From: Plutella xylostella
Lineage: Eukaryota; Arthropoda; Insecta; Lepidoptera; Plutellidae
Direction: 5' to 3'
Length of the DNA: 64,000 nucleotides
Assembly (NCBI RefSeq): GCF_932276165.1
Contig: NC_064007.1
Span: 506,001-570,000 of the forward strand
Made by a program: the position numbers and the translations under genes. A model generated the notes under the pieces. It saw only the letters and a list, made by a program, of their open reading frames with translations. It was not told where the DNA came from and ran no database searches. Below, in pieces: positions 56,228 to 64,000 of the stretch (positions within the stretch are counted from its first letter, which is position 1; the number at the start of each line of letters is the position of its first letter).

Positions 56228-56590
56228 TTTAAATATGAAAGCCGGCCTTTGTTCTTTTTTGAATTGGTGGAATAGTAAATTTTTTCCGCCTCTGTAATTT
56301 TTAAGGAAATCTAAAGAAAAAAGAATTGTCACCTCACTCAGTCGCCAAATTTTATTTCTAAACGTTCTAAAGTGTACTCGTCTATCCAGAAAAAACTTTT
56401 TTTTTGTTCGGAAGATATCATTATTGCAGTAAAACAACAGGCTTAGGTTGATGACTGACTTTTATTTGCTAAACGCAGGTAGATGTAAACGCAGTTACAC
56501 ATACACACATACAAAGCCATATACAACAATTATCTATCACCACAATGCTCTTATACATACTCGTATTATTATGTAGGTCGATAGGTTATA
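56228..56590. repeat. Direct repeat, right copy, within the hAT element
   Basis: Same order as 54621-54895 (TATGAAAGCCGGCCTTTGTT, AACGTTCTAAAGTGTACTCG, GGAAGATATCATTATTG, CTATCACCACAATGCTC), with an extra 100 bp or so at about 56425-56530. Confidence 0.8.
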
Positions 56591-57110
56591 TGCACTGACT
56601 GCTTTCTTTTTGTTTTCTTTCATTCCTTGATGGGGCGGAAAACTACAGGAGCCCAGGGCGCGCAATCTTTAAATACGCCCCTGAGGTACCTACATAATAT
56701 ATACTGAGAAACTGATATCCTAACTAATATTATAAATGCGAAAGTCACTGTCTGACTCTCCTACTATAGAATAGATTTATCATATTAGGTTTTGTATTTA
56801 TTTCAGACAACTGAAAAACTTTAATACCGCGATGTAGGATCTTCATATTAATTCGCCTCGGTTCCATACAAGCTCTCTGTATTGCGCTTTTAGTGCCATC
56901 TGTTGGTTATATCCGGAACTGTCTGTCTGTCTGTTACTCTTTCACGCCAAAACTACTGAACGGATTTGAATGAAATTTGGTATACATATGGTCTAGACCC
57001 TGAGAAAGAACATAGGCTACTTTTTATTGCGAAACGGAGGTTGTAAGGGGTTAAAAGGGGGGGTTAAAAGTTGTATGCGAATACTTAATTTTAAAAGATA
57101 AAAATACTAC

Positions 57111-57190
57111 GGCTGACTGGCGTAGTGGTTAGTGACCCTGACTGCTATGCCGAAGGTCCCGGGTTCGATTCCCGGCCGCGGTAGATCTTT
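57111..57190 (+). mobile_element. SINE tRNA-like head inside the Helitron
   Basis: GGCTGACTGGCGTAGTGGTT (box A region) and GGTTCGATTCC (box B, 57162-57172) with a paired T-arm CCCGGGTTCGATTCCCGG. The acceptor ends do not pair well and there is no intact cloverleaf 3' end, so it is a SINE piece, not a tRNA gene. Body and tail are absent. Confidence 0.7.
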
Positions 57191-57868
57191 TTTTAAATAA
57201 ACTTTATATTTAAGCACTTGATGAGCAATAATTAAACATTTTGTTCTAGCGTTTTTGAAACTTCGATCTGTGAGTGGATGAAATAGATGTTCATATTTAG
57301 TATGAAGTTCGTCATTTTTGAAGATAAAAACATTATATTTTGTATTTAGGCACTACATAATCACAAAAAAATAATAATTAGCATATAAAAAAAACCCAGT
57401 GTGGGGGTGTAATATAGGGGTTGAAAGTTTTATGGGTGTTGAGTTTTAGAAGTTTAATTTATATAGTAGCTATGTCCGCTCCTAGATGGCGTTGTCGGAT
57501 CGGATATAGATCGCGGTATGGTTTGATTTTAGCTAATGTACTTATAGAAAGTTTGTATGTATTTGCAGTAAGTTCTTAAGGTCCTCGAAAACAACCCAAT
57601 AAACGACTGTACTTTTCAATACGAGGTTTCATTCATTGTCATTTGGTTCATTCATATTCGTCATTTCTGAAATTTTGAAGTTAAAACCATGAAACTTATT
57701 ACGTAGGTGTTTTAGGAAAATATGCAGAGTTTTCTATACGGAATTCCCATGACTGACACGCACAGGCTAAACGTAGCGTAGGCACTTGAAATTAGGAAGG
57801 GACGTAGCTTAGGTACCGTATTTTCCCACAAAAACCGGAGTTAGCGGTTGAAATTCGGCATTAACTTA

Positions 57869-58029
57869 GGCTGTTTTTAACAGCATGCGGATTTGATCAC
57901 GCACGCGGGATTTCCCCGCACGCGTTCATACAAGTATTCATTGTGACGCGTGGAATGTGCACACGAGATGCGGGAAAATGGCGTGCTATCCCACGTGCGT
58001 GATGAAATCTGCATGCTGTTAAAACAGCC
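57869..58029. repeat. 161-bp palindromic MITE inside the Helitron
   Basis: GGCTGTTTTTAACAGCATGC and, inverted, GGCTGTTTTAACAGCATGCA; the arms continue through GATTTGATCACGCACG. Flanks TTA and GTA suggest a worn TTA duplication. CpG-rich centre. Confidence 0.75.
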
Positions 58030-58395
58030 GTAAAGCTTAGTTACAATAGGAATAGATGTTTTCAATCTAACATGTCTGCATGTTATGCTGTCATGGTTTT
58101 GTTTTGAAAAATGGGAGTTAAAGTGAAAAAAAAATAAGTAGGTAGTTATGAAAAAAACCAAAACTGCATAAGTTAGATGCTTGAAATTAAACATTTATAA
58201 ATTACTATTCTGCCATTGCTATACAAGTCTTTGCTCAATGAAGTCATGACAATCATTTTTAGTCAAGTATCTTCGTACTTATTTGTCAACTTTCATCTAA
58301 TTTAATACCACCATGGCATGTTATTGGGTAGGTAGTTCGGGAGTAGTCCACGGCAAAATAATTTTAAGGCGAAGCGAAGCTCGCGGGCAACAGCT

Positions 58396-58552
58396 AGTAT
58401 GCAATGAAACATAATAATAAAAAACTTGCCTACCCCGCAAGGGAGTACATTAGTACAAGGCGTTTGTGAGTGTTTGTTTTTCGTTGTTTTGTTTAATAAA
58501 AAACAATGTAATATTACAACGTTTTTTATTATTATGTTTCATTGCGTAGTAG
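58396..58552. repeat. Inverted repeat with a SINE-tail in its loop
   Basis: ATGCAATGAAACATAATAAT is inverted at 58526-58550 (ATTATTATGTTTCATTGC). The loop contains CTACCCCGCAAGGGAGTACA, the SINE 3' tail, then ATAAAAAACAATG. The left arm starts directly at the Helitron end. Confidence 0.7.
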
Positions 58553-59787
58553 GTAGTCAGTTAGTCAGAATAGAAAGAGCTTCTTTCTAATGTTTTGGAA
58601 TTATAATTATTATAATGGTGTCAATTATATTTAGATTATAATACCTTTCATGTACTTATGCCTTTCATTAATAATAAGTACTCACTTATTCTATTTAAAG
58701 TTTGGCAAAATTCAAATTTCCAAAAATTATGTGAACTAGCAAACCCTCACGCAAATTTTCAGCTGAAAATTCAAATATTTAATTATCTCATTCCAAAAGC
58801 GAAAATTTGTGGCAAAATAAACGTGGCCCGAGCCGCTTCACCGCAAATTGAATCAAAAAGCAATAACGTTAAGCTCCAATTTGCTTAAATACATAAGTGC
58901 ATTCCAGAATAGTTAAATAACTATACTGACGTCCCTTTCTCTCTCCAAGAATGAAAGGTAAGCCTGTCTCTGTCCGACGTTGCAGTTTAAACCGGCCAGT
59001 TTCAGGTTAAATTAGTTATCCTACTTGAAATGAGCTTTTTAAAAAGAACAACGATTCTTTATAGGAAAAGCTGCTACCTGAAAAAAGTAACGAATTTTTG
59101 GGTAGGTTATAGTTGTTGTTCTATTGTTTGATAGCTCGAAGAACACAAACCTAAAACTTAAAACATTTAAATTTTCTCCTATTAGGGTGGAATAAAATAC
59201 ATTTATTTACCTACATATACTTTGCATAAACTACTTTTTTACACAAAACAAACTTTTAAATGTATTTCAGTCAACCAAATAATACATAGAAATACATTTT
59301 AATTTAACCACAAGTCAACTCACTCATAAAAAATCGCAATCAGATACACAATAATTCATTTACTCGATTCATCCATTCATTTTAGCAGATAGATAGTCTG
59401 CACTCAGTCAATCCCGATATTGCTATCTCGTTCACTCTGCTGACCTAGTTCAGCTAACGATCTCTCTATCTCACTTGCGATCACTGAGTGAAGGGAGGGA
59501 ATAGTGCTGTAATACCGGGATTGCGGGATTGGACTGCAAAAACTGTATTGATGACTTTGGGGGTCATTTTGTAGAACGTACATAATTATAAGTTTAAAAA
59601 AAAATAGCAAAAATATATTTTTTCGGAAATAAAAAAAAATTAACAAAAGGTGTTTGTAATCACCACTGTGTCATGTTTTTTGCAACAGTACTGTAAAATA
59701 TTCCCATGATTTTTGGAGGACTATTATATGACTAGATATTATCCCCTTATAAAAAATCCTTTTCGGAACTACTAAAAGGATTGTCCA
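58553..59787. other. No gene; weak inverted repeat at 59395-59545
   Basis: TCAATCCCGATATTGC and ATACCGGGATTGCGGGATTG face each other around 59408 and 59514, a possible worn MITE. Open frames at 58658-58888 and 59404-59646 are unsupported. Confidence 0.4.
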
Positions 59788-60490
59788 ATGGACAACATTT
59801 CAAAAAACTAAAGCTGCTATAAATCGAAAACCATTTCGAGATTTAGCTCTAACTAAAGGCCACAAAAAAAATGTTTTTGTATTTTTTGGATGTATCATTT
59901 TCGAGAAAATCATAAAATAGTAAAAAAACAAAGTAACTGTCATTTTCATTTTTGATTGGCGTTGACGTTTTATCGTGACGTTGTTGTTTATTTGGGTCAT
60001 TTTCATAAATTCTGTTCTGACAATTTCTGTAAATTTTTTTTATTTATCATATAAAATGGTTAGTACTTATTAAAGATGACCTCTATATAATATGTCCCAG
60101 AGCATGCCACCGCCTACACAGCTGAAAAAATGCTTCTGAAAAATGCTTCTGCTTATTTTTTTACATGATAAGTAGGTACTTGGTATCATCAAAAATATCA
60201 ATGTCATTTGAAAATGACCCATTTGTTGGTTGGCATGTAAAAAAAGTTTAAATGTCACTTGTCAGTGTCATTTATGTTTTTTTTCGAGACTAAGGCAAAA
60301 GACAAAAATAAAAATTGAGCCTAATATGTGACGTCACTTCCGGTTTTAAAATAATTAACTTTAAAGTTAAGAATAACATGCAAAAATTAATGTATATACA
60401 AAATAAAAAAATACGGGTCCTTTAATTTTTAATAAACTTTCCGTATAGCTAATAAAAATACAGGGTAAAGAAAATGAAATGTTGTCCATT
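59788..60490. repeat. Possible 700-bp element bounded by GGACAACATTTCA
   Basis: AATGGACAACATTTCA near 59786-59801 is inverted as TGAAATGTTGTCCATT at 60475-60490. Only about 16 bp match and no TSD is clear. Confidence 0.3.
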
Positions 60491-60500
60491 TCAATGCTTA

Positions 60501-60640
60501 GGGCTGATTTTTCAATGGTCAGATAAACTCTATCTAAAGAATAAAATGGTAGCTGTCACTGTCTAATACAAACAGTCTGACGCGACAGCATCAGGATTAT
60601 TCCCCAGATAACCCTTATCTGACCTTTGAAAAATCAGCCC
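60501..60640. repeat. 140-bp MITE with GGGCTGATTTTTCAATGGTC ends, TTA flanks
   Basis: GGGCTGATTTTTCAATGGTC is inverted at the right (GACCTTTGAAAAATCAGCCC) and the arms extend to AGATAAACTC/AACCCTTATCT. TTA at 60498-60500 and 60641-60643. Confidence 0.82.
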
Positions 60641-60714
60641 TTAATGTATTAAATAAATCACAAATATTTTTACACATTCTAAATAAACAATCAAAATTGA
60701 CAAGGACATTTACC

Positions 60715-61066
60715 TAAATAGACGCATTTTTCCTGAAATAAAAATGACATAAATTATGTATCTAGCCTATCTGAAACCTAGTTAAACATTGTGAGATATG
60801 GCGTTTCGACTTTCTCCGTGTTCGGCATCATAAGGGTCACAGTGACAGTTAAATAAAGTCAATTTTTCTCTCCACCTTTAGTTTGCAAGGTGCGGGTGCC
60901 TATATAAATAGAGTGAGTCGCCCGCGCGCCTCAGTTGTAATATCACCATGCAGACATGACTAGGTTTCAGATAGGCTAGATACATAATATGTCATTTTTA
61001 TTTCAGGAAAAATGCGTCTATTATGTAGTCTGAGCCTATCTGAAACCTAGTTAAACATTGTGAGAT
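60715..61066. repeat. Palindromic segment enclosing a core promoter
   Basis: The left arm (about 60715-60780: GACGCATTTTTCCTGAAATA, TAGCCTATCTGAAACCTAG) is inverted at 60959-61024. A direct partial copy (CCTATCTGAAACCTAGTTAA...GTGAGAT) follows at 61034-61066. The unique centre 60796-60958 holds a TATA box and initiator. GGGTCACAG with CTCTCCACC occurs in the centre and again inverted at about 61082-61110. Confidence 0.75.
60901..60936 (+). promoter_or_regulatory. Canonical insect core promoter (TATA + initiator)
   Basis: TATATAAATA at 60901-60910 and the arthropod initiator TCAGTT at 60931-60936 are about 31 bp apart, the standard spacing. ATATCACCATG follows, with an ATG at 60948 in good context, but that frame stops after three codons where the palindrome arm begins. 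Either the promoter's gene has been cut away or it drives a non-coding transcript. Seen by motif only; expression is unknown. Confidence 0.45.
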
Positions 61067-61227
61067 GTGTTTATTATCGCATGGTGGAGAGAAAACCAAC
61101 TGTGACCCATAAGCTACTGATGAGTGTATCAGTAGATAAATATTTGAATCTATAAATTTATAATGCATAGATTTCTAGGTAATAGATATACTAAAAAGAA
61201 AGGTATAAGTATACATAAGACTTAAGT

Positions 61228-62016
61228 CTCTCTCTCTCTCAGCCTTCCGTAGTCCACTGTTGGACATAGGCCTCTCCTAACGATCGCCACCCCAAACGGT
61301 CACCCGCCATCTGCATCCAGCGGCTTCCCGCTACCTTCCGCAGATCATCAGACCAACGGGTTGGGGGGCGACCGACACGCCGTTTGCCGACACGGGGTCT
61401 CCACTCCAGAACCTTTCCACTCCAGCGGTCGTCGGCTCTGCGGGCTACGTGGCCAGCCCATTGCCACTTCAGCGTGCTAATCCTTTTGGCTATGTCGGTA
61501 ACTTTAGTTCTCCTGCGGATTTCTTCATTACGAATCCTATCTCGCAGGGACACGCCTAACATAGCCCTTTCCATAGCACGCTGAGCAACTCTGAGCTTGT
61601 GGATAAGCCCTTTGGTGAAGCACCACGTCTCGGCTCCGTAAGTCATCACTGGCAACACGCACTGATTGAAAACTTTTGTTTTCAGACACTGAGGTATGTT
61701 TTCAGTGAAGATGTGTCGTAATTTCCCGAACGCTGCCCATCCGAGTTGGATTCTACGAGCTATCTCTTTATCGAAGTTGGATTTTCCTAATCGGATCACT
61801 TGTCCTAGGTAGGGATACTGATCAACAACTTCGATGGTGACACCTCCTACAGTTACGGGCGATGATGAAACATGTTCGTTCGACATGACCTTTGTCTTGT
61901 CCATGTTCATTTTCAGCCCAACTTGTTTAGAGGCATCATTGAGGTCTGTGAGCATTTCGCCTAACTCCTCCAGCGTTTCCGCCATAATAACTATGTCATC
62001 AGCAAATCGTAGATGA
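61228..62016 (-). pseudogene. RTE LINE, 3' half in sense (minus) orientation
   Basis: Minus-strand frame from HLRFADDIVI (catalytic FADD, 61990-62016) through MAETLEELGEMLTDLNDASK, KVFNQCVLPVMTYGAETWCF, KVTDIAKRISTLKWQWAGHV, DDRWSGKVLEWRPRVGKRRV and WSDDLRKVAG to a stop at 61239-61241, with no interruption. The stop overlaps the start of a (GA)n tail (61228-61240 on this strand), so the 3' UTR is essentially absent, as in RTE elements. The 12-bp TAAGACTTAAGT at 61216-61227 abuts the tail and recurs at 62739-62750. In the family this protein is endonuclease-reverse transcriptase; here only the part from the RT catalytic motif onward is in this orientation. Confidence 0.9.
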
Positions 62017-62738
62017 ACAACTCAAACAGCTAAAAAACAACAAAGCTCCGGGAGATGATGGAATAACGACAGAACTTCTGAAAGCCGGCGGTAGACCGAT
62101 TTTAATAGCACTTCGGAGGCTGTTTAATTCCGTCATACTCGAAGGCACAAGCCCGGAGGCATGGAGCAGAAGTGTAGTGACTTTGTTCTTCAAGAAAGGC
62201 AACAAAGCCCTATTGAAGAATTATAGACCCATTGCACTTCTGAGCCATGTGTACAAGCTGTTTTCGAGAGTTATTACGAATCGTCTCGAGCAAAGACTCG
62301 ACGACTTCCAGCCACCCGAACAAGCCGGGTTCCGAAAAGGCTATAGTACCATAGATCACATACACACGCTTCGGCAGGTTATACAGAAGACCGAGGAGTA
62401 TAATCTACCTTTATGTCTAGCGTTTGTGGACTATGAGAAAGCCTTTGATTCTATTGAGCTCTGGGCGATGCTTCAATCCCTTCAGCGGTGCCATATAGAC
62501 TATCGCTATATCGAGGTGTTGAGATGTATGTACAATGCTGCCACAATGTCAGTTCGATTACACGAACATAGCACAAAACCGATCCAGTTGCAAAGGGGCG
62601 TGAGACAGGGAGATGTTATTTCTCCGAAACTGTTCACCTGTGCACTGGAAGATGTTTTTAAGCTTGTAGAGTGGAAAAGACTGGGCATTAACGTCAATGG
62701 CGAATATATCTCTCATCTACGATTTGCTGATGACATAG
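62011..62738 (+). pseudogene. RTE LINE, inverted upstream half (RT fingers/palm, plus strand)
   Basis: Plus-strand open frame from about 62012: EQLKQLKNNKAPGDDGITTE, EAWSRSVVTLFFKKGNK, KNYRPIALLSHVYKLFSRVI, PPEQAGFRKGYSTIDHI, LAFVDYEKAFDS (first catalytic Asp), LQRGVRQGDVISPKLFTCAL and SHLRFADDIV, ending at 62738. It is the coding part just upstream of the minus-strand half, in opposite orientation; both contain the same 27 bp around FADDIV (61990-62016 and 62713-62739). The endonuclease domain is missing. No frameshift or stop is seen in either half, so the insertion is probably recent. Confidence 0.9.
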
Positions 62739-62750
62739 TAAGACTTAAGT

Positions 62751-64000
62751 ACTTCCTTATTATTCCTGACTTGTCAGAAAGTTATGGAAGGTATATACCT
62801 ATAAATATAGGTAGGTATTTATACATATGGATACACACAGTGCCTCTTCGAAAGCAATACTTATAAGTAATTATTGATCAAAATCTTGTTATTGTCAAGG
62901 AAATATTTTTAACATACACTAGCCGAATGGATGGAACCAGTGAAATACTTTGCCACAATATTTAAAAGCTGTAAAATGTAGAATATCGATCCAGGCCGCT
63001 GGGGCTCAGGTCAGCACATGCTGACGAGGGTATGTAATTCTGGACTGACCTCAGAAATGCAGCAGCCGACCGTGGAGCCTCGAGGACCTGCTCAGTCAGC
63101 CCTGTATGACAACACGGCCTGCAACACCTGGCGCGGCATCTAGTCCTTGGAACGAGGAGTGGTGCTTGAAGGGAAGATAATTTTACTAAATATCTCAGCC
63201 TCATCAGCTACTGGAAAAGATTAGATGAAGGCTGTGACACTGGCGGATAACTAAGTATTCAGTTTTTCAAAACATGATGCAGGTCACTACATTCACAGTC
63301 TAATTTTGTATTCTAACTAACTCGGCGGTTAACGAGTTCCTGTGCAGTCCTACTAGGAAGGAAAGTTATTTTATAAGCCTTTACACCGATTTTGTGGGCT
63401 ACTATCATTCTGTATCATCATGTGTGAATATTATGAGCTCTGGCAGCATTCCTTGGTAGATGACATCAATTAATAAAGATTGATTAATACAACAATAACA
63501 ATTATAATAGTTGATAAATGAAACCCGGCTAACATGTCTTAAATGGGTAAGTAAATGATCAGTCATGCCACCAGGATAAGTAAAATGTTCAGTACTTCAT
63601 ATGAAAAACATTAACAAGGTCACCTTTAGGTATGTTCGTCAACACTAAGGGCAGGTCTCGGCCAAAACCTTAAGGCTTCGCCTTGTTGCAACTTCAAAGG
63701 TACGTAGGAAGGTACCTACTTACATTGTTGTAGGTTCGATTTTAAAACCATTAAGTCAACCTAGATAAAACAAAATAGCTCGATTAAATAAAGATGGTAC
63801 GTAAAGATGTTAGTTGTACCTGATCAGACCTGATGCAACGACAGCCAACATAGACTCTCTAATCTGTGGAAGCAACAGTCACGGTGGCGGGAACATGGAC
63901 AGTTGGACGAGCCACCTCGAGCCTGAGAACTGACAGTTCGCCAACAGCAGATAGCTTGCGGCTATCTATAGGTAAACTTAGGTAGTTAGCTATACCCAAG
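62751..64000. other. No recognised feature
   Basis: 63000-63180 is GC-richer (CCAGGCCGCTGGGGCTCAGG) with short reverse-complement words (CTGACCTCAG), but I recognise no gene or element. The remainder is AT-rich. Confidence 0.4.

Larger units (their letters stand above)
54421..56683. mobile_element. hAT-type element with 8-bp TSD, carrying nested LINEs
   Basis: The left end CAGGGGCGTATTTA is inverted at the right as TAAATACGCCCCTG. The 8-bp AGGTACCT lies directly outside both ends (54413-54420 and 56684-56691), the hAT hallmark. The outer 150 bp at the left are GC-rich (GGGGCGGCAGGCGGCGAAGG). No hAT transposase (dimerisation domain) is visible. The inside consists of two direct copies of a segment of about 270 bp and, between them, a LINE interrupted by an RTE fragment. 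Non-autonomous in its present form. Confidence 0.8.
56718..58397 (+). mobile_element. 1.68-kb composite non-autonomous Helitron
   Basis: Starts TCCTAACTAATATTATAAAT after A and ends with GGCGAAGCGAAGCTCGCGGG, CAACAGCTAG and a host T: a 5' TC and a 3' hairpin plus CTAG. TTTCACGCCAAAACTACTGA, shared with the short copies, lies near 56940. The interior is much longer than in the 27211 and 32968 copies and contains a SINE head (57111-57190) and a MITE (57869-58029). No Rep/helicase ORF. Confidence 0.7.

Noticed and set aside
57111..57190. Possible tRNA gene
   Set aside because: Box A and B are good, but the acceptor ends do not pair and the same sequence is the head of a dispersed SINE here (27081, 31719).

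Overview
The window looks like AT-rich intergenic or intronic DNA from a ditrysian lepidopteran (moth or butterfly). The signs are seen directly: Helitrons that begin TCCTAACTAATATT and end CTAG, tRNA-headed SINEs with the tail motif CTACCCCGCAAGGGAGTAC, RTE-type LINE C-termini with the GAETW...AQRAMERAMLGVSL signature, a BEL/Pao retroelement, and scattered short TACCTA-type motifs. I found no convincing host protein-coding exon, rRNA gene, functional tRNA gene or CRISPR array. Most long open frames are transposon coding fragments, or their antisense or frame-shifted shadows.

Layout. 1-1484 is the 5' end of a minus-strand BEL/Pao element (LTR, primer binding site, leader, open gag running off the left edge). 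1.8-8.6 kb holds palindromic DNA elements, SINEs and an 818-bp TA-flanked element with an 86-bp internal hairpin. 8.6-14.5 kb is almost featureless. 14.5-24.9 kb is dotted with short inverted-repeat elements (MITEs). 25.7-28.1 kb is a stack of SINEs and Helitrons. 29.7-33.2 kb has a nested palindrome, MITEs, a full-length SINE, a frameshifted LINE and a Helitron. 33-53 kb is sparse, with a GC-rich segment near 36.6 kb, a 5'-truncated RTE copy with an 18-bp target duplication (38.6 kb), a 263-bp hairpin element (40.1 kb), a 660-bp inverted-repeat element with a tiny exon-like ORF (43.6 kb) and a degenerate palindromic element (50.8 kb). 53-58.5 kb is the densest part: a LINE reverse transcriptase, a 147-bp palindromic MITE, a hAT-type element with an 8-bp target duplication that contains a LINE which itself contains an RTE fragment, then a 1.7-kb composite Helitron. 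60.5-62.75 kb has a MITE, a palindrome around a canonical TATA/Inr core promoter, and an RTE LINE copy with an inverted 5' half and a 12-bp target duplication.

The elements do not form a pathway. What the window preserves is an insertion history: nested insertions, target-site duplications (TSDs) and inverted duplications give relative ages. The two clearest stories are the twin-primed RTE insertion at 61228-62738 and the three-layer nest in the hAT element at 54421-56683. I did not find a convincing new biological system. The best candidates for new biology are the long hairpins as possible small-RNA precursors, and the promoter-bearing palindrome at about 60.7-61.1 kb.
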